Notes under the pieces: model-generated
Told to the model about the DNA's origin: nothing
The model's database searches: none
Seen by the model: only the letters and a program-made list of their open reading frames with translations
Translations under genes and position numbers: made by a program
Assembly (NCBI RefSeq): GCF_022763245.1
Contig: NZ_JALEGV010000028.1
Span: 97,878 to 161,877 of the forward strand
Direction: 5' to 3'
Length of the DNA stretch: 64,000 nt
DNA from: Oricola sp.
GTDB taxonomy: Bacteria; Pseudomonadota; Alphaproteobacteria; Rhizobiales; Rhizobiaceae
Shown: piece after piece, positions 9,028 to 17,930 of the stretch
How positions within the stretch are numbered: the stretch's first letter is position 1
Layout: each line of letters opens with the position of its first letter

Positions 9028-10059
9028 TCAGTTCTCGACGCCGGAGACGACCTCGCGCATGCGCGCAAGGGCGGCCTCGCCGTCGACGCCGAGGCTGGCG
9101 GCCTGCTCGATCCAGTCGGCCTCGAGGCCGGCAAGACGCTCGCGCACGGCGGCCTGGAAGGCTTCGTCGGCCTCGTTGAAGACGACGCCGTCAGCCGCCA
9201 TCTGCTCCTTGGCCTTGATCTCCTCTTCGTCCTGGGACTTGCCCGCGAGCTCGGCCAGGGCCGCGCCGGACACGCTCATGATCGCTTCCTGGTCCTCGGG
9301 CGACAGGCTGTCGAACTTCGCCTTGTTCATCACGACGAACCACGAGGACGAGTAGAAGCCGCCCGGAATGGTGAGCGCGTTGGAGATGACGCCCTTCAGG
9401 TTGAAGCTCGGATAGGCCTCGAAGGGAAGGAGCGTGCCGTCCGCGACGCCCTGGCTGAGGATCTCGTAGACCTCGTTTGCCGGGACCGCCACGTTGACGC
9501 CGCCCAGCGCCGGATTGACCTGCTGGACAATGCCGCCGCCGACGCGGAACTTCTTGCCTTCATAGTCGTCGACGCTGTCGATGGCGCCGGCCGCCTCGGT
9601 TGTCATGACGTGGCCGCTGGCGTTGGCATAGATGCCGAGCAGCTGGACGCCCTTGTACTCGTCTGCGTCCTGGAAGAACTCCTCATGCACCGTCCACAGG
9701 CCCTTGGAGAGGCCGGAGGCGGATTCGCCGACGAAAGGAAGTTCGGCGATGCCGGCGAGCTTGAAGCGTCCGGGCGTGTAGCCGAGAACGCCGACCGTCA
9801 CGTCCGCGATGCCGTCAACCGCCAGGTCGTACTGGCGCGGCGGAGCGCCGAGCGAAGCGTCGGTCTTGACGATCTTGACGCGTCCTTCGGTCGCCTTCTC
9901 GACGGCGGCCATCCAGGGCTCGATGATGCCGGTCATCTGGGTGTGCCCCGGCGGGAGCCAGTTGTTGAGCCGCAGCACTTCCTCCGCCTGCGCCAGCCCC
10001 GGCAGGGCCGACGTCATCATGGCCGCGACCGCGACCATGCGAGTAAACTTGAATGTCAT
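9028..10059 (-). CDS. dctP: TRAP transporter substrate-binding protein (DctP)
   Basis: 343 residues. The start at 10059 follows AGGAGGAGAG and gives a signal peptide ending ALPGLAQA. The mature protein begins EEVLRLNNWLPPGH, and the region AYPSFNLKGVISNALTIPGG contains the helix and strand typical of DctP. In this family a conserved Arg binds the carboxylate of the ligand; KKFRVGG is the probable site. The cargo is therefore an organic acid, here plausibly aromatic. Confidence 0.92.
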   Translation of the reverse strand: MTFKFTRMVAVAAMMTSALPGLAQAEEVLRLNNWLPPGHTQMTGIIEPWMAAVEKATEGRVKIVKTDASLGAPPRQYDLAVDGIADVTVGVLGYTPGRFKLAGIAELPFVGESASGLSKGLWTVHEEFFQDADEYKGVQLLGIYANASGHVMTTEAAGAIDSVDDYEGKKFRVGGGIVQQVNPALGGVNVAVPANEVYEILSQGVADGTLLPFEAYPSFNLKGVISNALTIPGGFYSSSWFVVMNKAKFDSLSPEDQEAIMSVSGAALAELAGKSQDEEEIKAKEQMAADGVVFNEADEAFQAAVRERLAGLEADWIEQAASLGVDGEAALARMREVVSGVEN

Positions 10060-10115
10060 GCTCTCCTCCTGCTTTTGTTGCGCCACCCGGACCGGGCGGC
10101 TCCTGCGCCGAGGGG

Positions 10116-11000
10116 CTATTGCCCTTCGGCGACCTTGGCCCAGACCTCGTAGGCCTGGGTGTGGTCCTTCTCCCCGCCGAGCTCGTCGAGGGCACGCTCC
10201 CACCACGCGATCGTCTGGGCGACGAGCGGCAGGTTCGCGTCGAGTTCCTTCGAGAGTTCCGCGGCGATTTTCACGTCCTTCGTCAGCAGTGCGAGGCCGA
10301 AGCCGGACTTGAACGCACCGGTGATGACGTTCTGGCCGATCGTGGATTCGGTGCTGAAATTGCGCCCGGTGGAAACGTTCATGATCTCCAGCGCGGTCTC
10401 GGGATCGAGCCCGAACTTCTTGCCGATGATCAGCGCCTCGGAGGCCGCCGCGAAGCCGGCGGCGGCGGTATAGTTGTTGAGCGCCTTCATCGCGTGGCCG
10501 GTGCCGATGCCGCCGGTGCGGAAGATCCTGTCGCCCATGCACAGAAGGACGGGTTCCGCGCGCGCGAAATCGGTGTCGTTTTCGGCGCCGACCATGATGG
10601 CGAGCGTGCCGGTGGTCGCCCTCGGAACCGCGCCGGAGACGGGCGCGTCGACGAAGCGGATGTCCTTTTCGGCCAGCCAGGCATGCAGGTCGCGAGAGCC
10701 GGTCGGGACCGACGAGCTCATGTCGACGACCATCGAGCCGGCAGCGAGCGCGTCGGCGAGGCCGGCTTCCATGACCTGGCGCACGATGGCGCCGGTCGGC
10801 AGCATGCAGACGACGATGTCGCTCGATTCACCGAGCTCGGCGAGGCTGGATGCGGCCTTGGCGCCGATCTTGTCGGCATGCGCCTTGGCGCGCTCCAGAT
10901 CGACGTCGTAGATCGTCAGGGGCAGGCCCTTGGCGGCGATGTTGGCCGTCATGGGGGTGCCCATGTGGCCGATTCCGATGAAGCCGATCCGCTCAGTCAT
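10116..11000 (-). CDS. NAD(P)-dependent beta-hydroxyacid dehydrogenase (3-hydroxyisobutyrate dehydrogenase family)
   Basis: 294 residues, the family's usual length. The N-terminal Rossmann motif is IGFIGIGHMGTPM, the substrate signature VDAPVSGAVPRA, and the catalytic Lys172 lies in GHAMKALNNY with Asn176 four residues on. It would interconvert a 3-hydroxyacid and the corresponding semialdehyde, fitting the aldehyde dehydrogenase in the same operon. The gene overlaps the upstream carboxymuconolactone-decarboxylase-like gene by 8 bp. Confidence 0.88.
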   Translation of the reverse strand: MTERIGFIGIGHMGTPMTANIAAKGLPLTIYDVDLERAKAHADKIGAKAASSLAELGESSDIVVCMLPTGAIVRQVMEAGLADALAAGSMVVDMSSSVPTGSRDLHAWLAEKDIRFVDAPVSGAVPRATTGTLAIMVGAENDTDFARAEPVLLCMGDRIFRTGGIGTGHAMKALNNYTAAAGFAAASEALIIGKKFGLDPETALEIMNVSTGRNFSTESTIGQNVITGAFKSGFGLALLTKDVKIAAELSKELDANLPLVAQTIAWWERALDELGGEKDHTQAYEVWAKVAEGQ

Positions 11001-11385
11001 TGTCAGCCGCCTTCACGCCCATTTCGTCGAGGGTTTCCTCGCAGGCGCGCATGCCGTCGACCATCAGCGGGATGCCGCAATAGGCGACCGAGTGGATGAA
11101 GAGTTCGCGCAGTTCCTCGCGGGTCGCGCCGTTGCCGACTGCGCCGCGGGTGTGGATCTTGATCTCGTGGGTGCGGCCGGTGGCGACCAGCATGGCGAGC
11201 GTCAGCATGCTGCGGGTCTTCTTGTCCAGCACCGGGCGCTGCCAGATCTCGCCGAAGCAGAAACGGGTCACGATGTCCTGGATCGGAGCCATCATGTCGC
11301 TGGCATTGTCGATGTGCTCGTCGGCGCCCTGGCGGCCAAACATGACGCGCCGCAACTCGAGGCCTTTCTGGAAATTGTCTGTCAT
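10993..11385 (-). CDS. Carboxymuconolactone decarboxylase family protein
   Basis: 130 residues, close to PcaC length. Start at 11385 after AAGGAG. The helical CMD core is recognisable (RSMLTLAMLVATGR, EIKIHTRGAVGNGATREEL, HSVAYCGIPLMVDGMRA). There is no CxxC pair, so it is nearer PcaC/4-carboxymuconolactone decarboxylase than the AhpD peroxidases. It is the first gene of the minus operon. No beta-ketoadipate genes (pcaB, pcaGH) are in the window, so the exact reaction is open. Confidence 0.85.
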   Translation of the reverse strand: MTDNFQKGLELRRVMFGRQGADEHIDNASDMMAPIQDIVTRFCFGEIWQRPVLDKKTRSMLTLAMLVATGRTHEIKIHTRGAVGNGATREELRELFIHSVAYCGIPLMVDGMRACEETLDEMGVKAADND

Positions 11386-11549
11386 TGTCTTCTCCTTGAT
11401 CTCCTGGCGGGAAGGACAAGACGACAGGTCCGCAGACCGGCATGACCGGGCGGGGAACTGTCGCGGCAACTCCTCCCTTTGCCGCGGTTCCCCAAAGGGA
11501 TACCGCTCACCAAGACCGTCGAACAACGGGGCGCGGTCGCTTTCTGTGA

Positions 11550-11570
11550 TCGACTTTTTCGAACAGTCGA
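11550..11570. promoter_or_regulatory. Candidate LysR operator between the TRAP operon and LysR gene
   Basis: TCGACT at 11550-11555 and AGTCGA at 11565-11570 are a perfect 6-bp inverted repeat with a 9-bp spacer, in the 227-bp divergent gap, 43 bp before the LysR start. LysR proteins usually bind such interrupted dyads next to their own gene. Confidence 0.5.
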
Positions 11571-11612
11571 GTAAAATTGGCTCAAAGAATCTGACCGGAC
11601 GGAAGGGCAGGC

Positions 11613-12530
11613 ATGAGCGGACACATCGACCCGTTGCGCACGGATTTCCATGCGCTTCAGACGCTGGTGACGGTGCATCGCCACAGCTCGATTCGGGCTG
11701 CGGCGGACGCGCTCGGGCTGAGCCAGTCGAGCGTCAGCTACACGATCGACCGGCTGCGCGACAGTTTCGGCGATCCGCTCTTCGTGCGCCTCGGCCGCAA
11801 CATCGAACCGACCGATCGCTGCAACGCGGTCGTGAAGGGCGCGGAGGCGCTTTTGCGCGATTTCGAGGCGTTGACGATCAGCGACAGCTTCGATCCCTCG
11901 ACCGCGACCGACCGGCTGGTGTTCTCGTGCAATTTCTACGAGCGGGCGACGTTCCTGCCGACGATCATGCGCCACATCAACGCCGAGGCGCCGAATGTGC
12001 GGCTGACCGTCGTGCAGGCCAATTCCGACGGGCACCGGCAGCTGGAAGACGGCATGTGCGACGTCGTCGTCGCGCCGATGCAGTCGCATCCGTCGGGCTT
12101 CCATTTCCGGCGTCTGATCACGGAGCGCTACGCCTGCTTCGTATCGCGCAATTCGCCCTTCGCGCGGCATGGAATCACGCTGGAGGACTATGCGCATGCC
12201 CGGCATGTCGTCGTCCGGCCGTCGATCGGCTGGCGGCCCTATTTCACGGAGGTGCTGGACCGGCTCGGCGTGCCGCTCGAGGCGTGGCTCGAAGTGCCGT
12301 CATTCGCCGACATCGACAGGATCATCGCCGACACGAATCTCGTCCTGACGGCAACGGACGGCGTGGCCCGCATCTTCCCGGATCTCGCCGTTATCCCGGC
12401 GCCGTTCCACCGCGAGTTCCCGGTCGAGATGTCCTGGGCGGGGCGCACGCACAATGCGCCCGCGCACCGGTGGTTCCGCGATCTCATCGCGCGGATCGCG
12501 GCGGACCTGAAGCCCGGGCTGCAGCAATAG
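11613..12530 (+). CDS. LysR-family transcriptional regulator
   Basis: 305 residues. The helix-turn-helix (about 15-45, SSIRAAADALGLSQSSVSYT) precedes a LysR substrate domain with FRRLITERYACFVSRNSPF at its hinge. The Asn/Asp-type NodD/LeuO-like layout (no N-terminal MDLRQL, but DPLRTDFHALQTLVTV) is a common variant. Divergent from the operon at 5765-11385, which it probably controls, and convergent with ligB (6-bp gap). Confidence 0.88.
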   Translation: MSGHIDPLRTDFHALQTLVTVHRHSSIRAAADALGLSQSSVSYTIDRLRDSFGDPLFVRLGRNIEPTDRCNAVVKGAEALLRDFEALTISDSFDPSTATDRLVFSCNFYERATFLPTIMRHINAEAPNVRLTVVQANSDGHRQLEDGMCDVVVAPMQSHPSGFHFRRLITERYACFVSRNSPFARHGITLEDYAHARHVVVRPSIGWRPYFTEVLDRLGVPLEAWLEVPSFADIDRIIADTNLVLTATDGVARIFPDLAVIPAPFHREFPVEMSWAGRTHNAPAHRWFRDLIARIAADLKPGLQQ

Positions 12531-12536
12531 GCCCGG

Positions 12537-13379
12537 TCAGCCGGCCTTGTCGTCGAAAACGATCACGCCGCAACCGGTGATCGCCGGGAAGGTGTAATAG
12601 CGGTAGACCTCGCCGATGTCGTCCGACAGCGCGCCGCGCATCGAGAACCACAGGGCCAGTTCGGCCGCTTCCGTGCCGCCGAGCCGCATCAGCTCCTCCT
12701 GCGGCAGCGCGATCAGTTCTTCGACATCGTCGCCGATCTTCGACAGAAACCACTCATCCAGCGTCTCGTTGGCGATGCCGAAGCGCGCGCCGGAAATCTG
12801 GTGCGACATGCCACCCGTCGAAACGACGGCGATGCGGTCGTCGCTGCCGTCGTCCTCGAGCGCGGCGCGGATCGCCTTGCCGAGACCGTGCAGTCTCTCC
12901 GATGTCGGGATCGGGTGGCGCACCATGTTGATGGCGATCGGCACGATCGGGGTGTCCCAGGGCGTGTCCATCACGTAAGGCAGCCAGGAATAGATGCCGT
13001 GGTCGATCGCGAGGTCCTGGCAGACCGTCAGGTCATATCCGCCGCGCACCAGCTTGTTGGTCATGTGCCAGCCGAGATCGACATCGCCGACCAGTGACGG
13101 GAAGGGGCGGGGGCCCCAGCCTTCGTCGGCCTGGCAGAATTCCGGCGCGACGCCGATGGCGATGGTCGGATAGGCGTCGAAATCGAAATGGTTCAGGTGG
13201 TCGTTGTAGACGATCACCATCTTGTCCGGTTTGGTGTCCGCCAGCCACTGCTTCAGGCGGCGCGTCCCGTCGAACCATTTCTGCCAGCGCGGGTCGAAAC
13301 CCTGCGCCATGCCCTTGTCGTACTCGATGCCCATCGAGGGGGTGTGCGAAATCCCGAACCCGCCAATGATACGTGACAT
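12537..13379 (-). CDS. ligB: LigB-type class III extradiol dioxygenase, catalytic beta subunit
   Basis: 280 residues. Fe(II) ligands known from LigB (His12, His61, one Glu near 242) are present as His12 in GISHTPSMG, His61 in YNDHLNHFD and a Glu at 237 or 240 in GGTEAAEL. The catalytic His is His193 in STGGMSHQIS. It inserts O2 into a protocatechuate- or gallate-like catechol acid. The start at 13379 overlaps the LigA stop by one base (TGATG) and follows GGGAGGAG within ligA. Last gene of its operon. Confidence 0.9.
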   Translation of the reverse strand: MSRIIGGFGISHTPSMGIEYDKGMAQGFDPRWQKWFDGTRRLKQWLADTKPDKMVIVYNDHLNHFDFDAYPTIAIGVAPEFCQADEGWGPRPFPSLVGDVDLGWHMTNKLVRGGYDLTVCQDLAIDHGIYSWLPYVMDTPWDTPIVPIAINMVRHPIPTSERLHGLGKAIRAALEDDGSDDRIAVVSTGGMSHQISGARFGIANETLDEWFLSKIGDDVEELIALPQEELMRLGGTEAAELALWFSMRGALSDDIGEVYRYYTFPAITGCGVIVFDDKAG

Positions 13380-13756
13380 CAGTCGTCTCCTCCCGGAAGC
13401 GCGGTGACCCTGCGCGGACACAGCGCCTGAAGTTCCTCGGCGCTCATGTCGGCGTTGTGGGCGCCGATGTGCCAGAGATTCTGGCCGACGGTCGCGGCGA
13501 CCTTGAGCATGGATTGCAGGTGCCCGCCCGCCTTGAGGAGGCCGGTCCAGTCACGCGCCAGGACCATGGCGACCTCTTCCTCCGACAGTCCGTAACCGGC
13601 CATGTAGCCGGTCTCGTCGGCGAGGAACGTCGTGCGGTTGTCCGGATTGCGCAGGCTCAGGCCGAACTTGGTCAGTTTGTAACCGCGCGTCGCGGCCGGC
13701 CCGTCATAGATATAGGTGCCCGGCGGGTCGAGATTGAACGGGACGGAATTGCTCAT
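13379..13756 (-). CDS. ligA: LigA-type dioxygenase alpha subunit
   Basis: 125 residues, slightly shorter than Sphingobium LigA. GYKLTKFGLSLRNPDNRTTF and the helical end with DWTGLLKAGGHLQSMLKVAA match the family, which caps the LigB active site. The ATG at 13756 overlaps the upstream hydrolase stop (ATGA) and has TCCTCC complement upstream. Stop and ligB start share a base, so subunits are made in a coupled way. Confidence 0.9.
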   Translation of the reverse strand: MSNSVPFNLDPPGTYIYDGPAATRGYKLTKFGLSLRNPDNRTTFLADETGYMAGYGLSEEEVAMVLARDWTGLLKAGGHLQSMLKVAATVGQNLWHIGAHNADMSAEELQALCPRRVTALPGGDD

Positions 13757-14544
13757 GACACTTCCTCCTGTGTTGCGAGAAATTCGGCCAGCACCGCATT
13801 GAAGCGGTCCGGCAGTTCGAGATTCAACATGTGGCCGGCCTCTTCGAAGGTGACCAGGGACGCATTGCGGATCCTGCTCGCGAGCACTGTAGCGATGTCG
13901 CGATAGCCCTTGGCATCGCGGCCGCCGCTCATGACGAGCGTTCGTGCGGTCACGGCGTCGGGGTCCTGTCCGGGCGGGCTGACGAAACGCGGGTCGGCGT
14001 TTTCCCAGTGCCAGCCGCTGTAATCCGCGACCATCTCGCGGACGGCGGCTGCGGCTTCCGGATAATCGCCGAGCGAGGCAAACAGCGGATGGTCGAGCCA
14101 GAACGCCTTTGTCGCCTCGGCGCCGTGCGCGTCGGCATGGGCCTTCGCCGCGTCCGGCGGGCGTTCCTCCTGCCATTCGAAGCCGGGCAGTCCGGACGAG
14201 GCCAGAGCGAGTTTCGCCGCCGCATCCGGATAGCGCGCGGCGTAGGACATGGCGATATTCGCCCCCAGCGACAGGCCGACGAGGACCGGCGATTCGAGGC
14301 CGAGCGTTTCGATCATCGCCTGCAGGTCGAGCACGTGGTCGTAAGGCTCGGCCGGCGGCGCGGAACGGCCGAAACCGCGCAGGTCGTAGGCGATGCAGCG
14401 ACTGGTGTCGCGAAAGCGCTCCATCTGCGGCGCCCACTGGCGGTGATCGAAGGAAAAGCCGTGCAGGAAGACGAGGGCAGGGCCGCTGCCTTCGTCGCGT
14501 GTCCAGAGGCGGCCGGAGCCGATATCGACCATGCCCTCGCTCAT
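13753..14544 (-). CDS. Alpha/beta hydrolase
   Basis: 263 residues. Oxyanion HG in LVFLHGFSFDHRQW, nucleophile Ser92 in VGLSLGANI and the late His in EEAGHMLNLE give an intact triad. Length and pattern resemble PcaD-type enol-lactonases and meta-cleavage product hydrolases. Within a LigAB operon it probably opens a lactone or cleaves the C-C bond of the ring-fission product; which of these cannot be told from sequence. It overlaps both neighbours by 4 bp. Confidence 0.85.
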   Translation of the reverse strand: MSEGMVDIGSGRLWTRDEGSGPALVFLHGFSFDHRQWAPQMERFRDTSRCIAYDLRGFGRSAPPAEPYDHVLDLQAMIETLGLESPVLVGLSLGANIAMSYAARYPDAAAKLALASSGLPGFEWQEERPPDAAKAHADAHGAEATKAFWLDHPLFASLGDYPEAAAAVREMVADYSGWHWENADPRFVSPPGQDPDAVTARTLVMSGGRDAKGYRDIATVLASRIRNASLVTFEEAGHMLNLELPDRFNAVLAEFLATQEEVS

Positions 14545-14996
14545 GATTTCGCCGGCCCTTCCGGGCCAGAAATCTCGGCGCTGCGGAAAACCGGGTCGAT
14601 CCTGCGTTCGGCGAAGCGCCAGCCCTGCGGTCCGCGTGCATAGACGTCGGTGATGTCGGCGACGAGGAACGGCTCGGCCGGCATGATCGGCAGGGCGCCG
14701 TCGCCGGCGAAGGTGAGCCAGACCGAATAGCCCGTGGCGCGGTCCGGACCGTCGAAGGTGATCGAGAGCCCCGAATAGAGATGCCGCGACACCCGGCCGC
14801 GCGCGGCGCGGGCGGTGAAGAATTCGGTCATTTCCGCCCGCCCGTTGAGCGCGCGAGGGCCGTTCGCGTAGCGGACGTCGTCGGTGAAGAGCGCGACGAA
14901 GCCCGTGACGTCGCCCTGGTCGAGCAACCGTCCGAAATCGTCATTGAGCGCCATGATCGCCAGCCGGTCGGCGATGCGCGTGTCGTCTGCGCTCAT
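14541..14996 (-). CDS. SnoaL-like / NTF2-fold protein (nuclear transport factor 2 family)
   Basis: 151 residues. The start (IADRLAIMALNDDFGRLLDQGD) and the pattern VRYANGPRALNGRAEMTEFF fit the small cone-shaped SnoaL_4 fold, which includes isomerases, hydratases, dioxygenase small subunits and binding proteins. It overlaps the hydrolase gene by 4 bp and follows the FAH gene by 33 bp. A role with the ring-cleavage products is inferred only from the operon. Confidence 0.75.
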   Translation of the reverse strand: MSADDTRIADRLAIMALNDDFGRLLDQGDVTGFVALFTDDVRYANGPRALNGRAEMTEFFTARAARGRVSRHLYSGLSITFDGPDRATGYSVWLTFAGDGALPIMPAEPFLVADITDVYARGPQGWRFAERRIDPVFRSAEISGPEGPAKS

Positions 14997-15029
14997 GTCA
15001 TTCGCCCTCCCTTGGTCTCCCGGACGCGA

Positions 15030-16016
15030 TCACGACTGGCCGATATGGACGATCGGGTTTTCCAGCCGTCCGATGCCTTCGACGTCGATCCCGATCGTAC
15101 CGGACATTTCGCCGATGAGGATGTTCTTGTGACCCCTCGGGAACCTGCCCTTACCTTTTCCAGTCGTCCCGAAGGAGATGACGTCGCCGGGTTCCAGCGT
15201 GAAATACCGGCTGGCTTCCGCCACGCAGGCCTGGATCGAGAAACGGTAGTTGGACGTGTGGTCCTCGGCGAAGACCTCGCCGTCGATATCGGCGACAACC
15301 TTCAGGTCGTTCGGGTCGGCGATCTCGTCGCGGGTGATCATCCACGGTCCCATCGGGCCGAAGGTGTCCGTGCCCTTGGAGCGGGTGTGGTAGACGTAAT
15401 AGGCGTCGCGGTCGTCGTCGCCGTGGAGATGACGCCACTTGTAGAATTCGGGCCGCGCCATGTCCGGATCGTAGGTGATGGCGATGCTGTCCTTGCCGAA
15501 TTTCAGGCCGTGGGACGTCACGTCGTTCATGATCGAATAGCCGAAGATGCAGGAGAGGGCGTCTTCCTCGCTGATGTTCTTCGTGCGCTTGCCGATGATC
15601 GCGCAGACTTCCGGCTCCGGGATCACAGCGCCCCAGGCGGGGTCCACGCAGATCGGGTGCCCCTGGCCGGTCAGCGCCGAGGGGGGCTTCAGGAAGAAGT
15701 TCGGCACGCCCGGATCGATATGCGCCTTCCTGACCAGTTCCTTGTTGTTGAAGGCGACGCCGATGATCTTCGACGGCCGTGTCACCGGCGGGGCCCAATC
15801 GATCGGTCCGCCGACCGGCGCGACCTTGTCGGCATGGGCGGCGACCGTTTCCCGCCAGCCGGGCTCGTCGCCTGCGGTCTCGACAAGGTCGAGGATGGTC
15901 GCCGGCGCTGCGACGCCCGCCATCTCGCAGACCTCGGACAGGAGGCGCGGAGCGCCGTCTTCGCCCGCGACGACCGGGCAGGATTTGCCATTCAGGTTGA
16001 TGGTGCCGAATTTCAT
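15030..16016 (-). CDS. Fumarylacetoacetate hydrolase family protein
   Basis: 328 residues, longer than the minimal 280-residue type. N-terminal lobe MKFGTINLNGKS and C-terminal catalytic lobe with metal-binding EPEVCAIIG (Glu-x-Glu) and later Asp in YSIMNDVTSH. The enzymes hydrolyse, hydrate or decarboxylate 2-oxo-dienoates. First gene of the ring-cleavage operon, divergent from IclR with a perfect palindrome in the gap. Confidence 0.87.
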   Translation of the reverse strand: MKFGTINLNGKSCPVVAGEDGAPRLLSEVCEMAGVAAPATILDLVETAGDEPGWRETVAAHADKVAPVGGPIDWAPPVTRPSKIIGVAFNNKELVRKAHIDPGVPNFFLKPPSALTGQGHPICVDPAWGAVIPEPEVCAIIGKRTKNISEEDALSCIFGYSIMNDVTSHGLKFGKDSIAITYDPDMARPEFYKWRHLHGDDDRDAYYVYHTRSKGTDTFGPMGPWMITRDEIADPNDLKVVADIDGEVFAEDHTSNYRFSIQACVAEASRYFTLEPGDVISFGTTGKGKGRFPRGHKNILIGEMSGTIGIDVEGIGRLENPIVHIGQS

Positions 16017-16124
16017 CCGTGAGCCTCCCGAAACTCCAACCGCAGCCCATCAGGCGCGATCGCACCACAGGGCATCCGGCAAGAGACCTACATCAATTCG
16101 CGCCCGATCGTTGATGTTCACGGC

Positions 16125-16147
16125 GAAATTTCACAAAGTGAAATTTC
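16125..16147. promoter_or_regulatory. Perfect palindrome, probable IclR operator
   Basis: GAAATTTCAC, AAA, GTGAAATTTC: a perfect 10-bp inverted repeat with a 3-bp centre in the 152-bp gap between the FAH gene and the IclR gene, 22 bp before the IclR start. IclR-type operators are short AT-rich dyads of this sort, and the position would allow control of both promoters. Confidence 0.7.
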
Positions 16148-16168
16148 TGCCATCGCCCGAGGAACCGG

Positions 16169-16978
16169 ATGACCGACGCGCCCGACTCGTTGCTGCCTGA
16201 CGACATCGCCACCGAGCCCGAGGCGGAAACGGGCTCCTATGCTCCGATCAAGTCGGTCGAGAAGACCCTGCTCGTTCTGGAAGAGCTGAACCGCCATCCG
16301 GTGCGGCGCGTATCCGACATCCATGCGGCGACGGGCATTCCGATGCCCACCCTGGTCCGCATTCTCGAGACGCTGGCTGGCGCGGGATACGTCCAGAAGA
16401 TTTCGCGCTGGGCGGGCTACTGCCTGACGCACAAGGTGCTGTCGCTGTCGTCCGGTTTTCACGGGCTGCCCGAGGTGTTCAGGCCGGCGCGCGAAGCCGC
16501 GGACAGTCTGACGCGCACGCTGAAATGGCCGTCGGCCATATGCAGCTTCGACGTCGACGCGATGGTGGTCCGCTATTCCACCATTCCGGCCAGCCCGCTT
16601 TCGCACAAGCATTCCACCATCAATCGGCGTCTCGATCTGCTGACCCGGGCGCACGGGCGCGCCTGGCTCGCCTTTTGCGAAGAGGCGGAGCGGATGCGGG
16701 TCTGGGACATGCTCGCCCGGTCAGGGCGTCATGCGGGACAGGTCGATGAGCTGCGCGGCGCGATGGAGCCGATCCTGGACGACGTCCGGCGCAAGGGATT
16801 TGCGGCGCGCGACCGGCAGACCGAGCCCGAGACGCACACGCTGGCAGCGCCCATCATCCTCGGCGGCGTGCTGATCGGCACTTTGGGCATGACCTACTTT
16901 TCCCGCTCGGTGCGCAGCTCGGCGGACATCGCCGAGCACTTGCTGTCGGCCAGCCGGCAACTGTCGAATTCGACCTAG
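16169..16978 (+). CDS. IclR-family transcriptional regulator
   Basis: 269 residues after GAGGAACCGG. Winged helix at about 27-90 (VEKTLLVLEELNRHPVRRVSD, cut here) and a C-terminal ligand domain with APIILGGVLIGTLGMTYF near the end. The type resembles the MhpR-like group that controls aromatic meta-cleavage genes. Divergent from the LigAB operon. Its TAG stop overlaps the stop of the convergent LysR gene in CTAG. Confidence 0.87.
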   Translation: MTDAPDSLLPDDIATEPEAETGSYAPIKSVEKTLLVLEELNRHPVRRVSDIHAATGIPMPTLVRILETLAGAGYVQKISRWAGYCLTHKVLSLSSGFHGLPEVFRPAREAADSLTRTLKWPSAICSFDVDAMVVRYSTIPASPLSHKHSTINRRLDLLTRAHGRAWLAFCEEAERMRVWDMLARSGRHAGQVDELRGAMEPILDDVRRKGFAARDRQTEPETHTLAAPIILGGVLIGTLGMTYFSRSVRSSADIAEHLLSASRQLSNST

Positions 16979-17889
16979 GCTGCGGTCGTGCTTGTCGCGC
17001 TTGCGAGATAGTCCATGAGCGCGCGATGGCGCGCGGTGACCGGCGCGCCGGCCGGGCGCGCAAGGCCGAGGGACGTCAGCGGAATCCTGTCGTCGATTTC
17101 CAGGACGACGAGGGGCTTGCCGTCATAGGTCATCGGCGACAGCGGGCGCTGGAAGAGGACGCCGTAGCCCAGTCCCCGCGCCACGAGGCAGCGCACGAGC
17201 TCGAAATTCGTCGTGGTGTGGCCGATGAGCGGCTTCAGCTTGAGCGCGTTGAAGATGTGCTCGGTATTGGGCCGCGACGGATCCACGTCGAGCAGGATCA
17301 TCGGCTCCGACACCAGTTCGCCGAGATGGACGCTTTTGCGGCCGGCGAGCGGGTGGTCGGGTGCGACCATCACATAGGGCCGCACCTCCGTCAGCGGGTC
17401 GAAAGCGAGCTGAGGCGGCACGTCGGTGTCGTAGAGAAGCGCGGCGTCGATCCGGCCCTGCAGCAGCATTTCCGCAAGCTCGGGCGCCGCGGCTTCGGTC
17501 AGGTCGAGCTCGAGTTCCGGATGCCTGCGCTGGAACACTTCCATGATCCCCGGCAGCAGGAAGGGCGTCAGCGTCGAGAAGCAGCCGATAGCGAAGCGGC
17601 CGCTCAGGCTGGACGACGCCTGCCAGGCGTTCTCGGCGAGCGATTCGGCGCCCTGCAGCACCAGCCTCGCATGGGACAGGAGGCGCGCGCCCGCCGGCGT
17701 CAGCATGACGCCCTTGCCCTTGCGGCGCACGAAGAGTTGCAGCCGCAGATGCTGTTCCAGTTCATCGACCGCCAGCGCCAGCGCCGACGCGCTGACCAGG
17801 CACCGTTGCGCGGCCGCGGCAAGCGAGCCTTCGCTGGCGATCGCGTTGAAATATTCCAGCTGCCTGATCGTGAAGGGGATCGAAGCCAT
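16975..17889 (-). CDS. LysR-family transcriptional regulator
   Basis: 304 residues. Helix-turn-helix FNAIASEGSLAAAAQRCLVS and a substrate-binding domain with FAIGCFSTLTPFLLPGI (GcvA/BenM-type effector fold). Divergent from ligM across 115 bp, so it most likely regulates O-demethylation. The stop shares four bases with the IclR stop from the opposite strand, so the two genes overlap tail to tail. Confidence 0.88.
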   Translation of the reverse strand: MASIPFTIRQLEYFNAIASEGSLAAAAQRCLVSASALALAVDELEQHLRLQLFVRRKGKGVMLTPAGARLLSHARLVLQGAESLAENAWQASSSLSGRFAIGCFSTLTPFLLPGIMEVFQRRHPELELDLTEAAAPELAEMLLQGRIDAALLYDTDVPPQLAFDPLTEVRPYVMVAPDHPLAGRKSVHLGELVSEPMILLDVDPSRPNTEHIFNALKLKPLIGHTTTNFELVRCLVARGLGYGVLFQRPLSPMTYDGKPLVVLEIDDRIPLTSLGLARPAGAPVTARHRALMDYLASATSTTAA

Positions 17890-17918
17890 CCACAGAAATC
17901 CTTGGGTGTTTCATCTTA

Positions 17919-17930
17919 AAAACATGTTTT
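17919..17930. promoter_or_regulatory. Palindrome in the LysR/ligM divergent promoter
   Basis: AAAACATGTTTT is a perfect 12-bp palindrome in an AT-rich stretch of an otherwise GC-rich gap, 30 bp before the LysR start and 75 bp before ligM. It is a candidate regulator site or promoter element. Confidence 0.4.
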
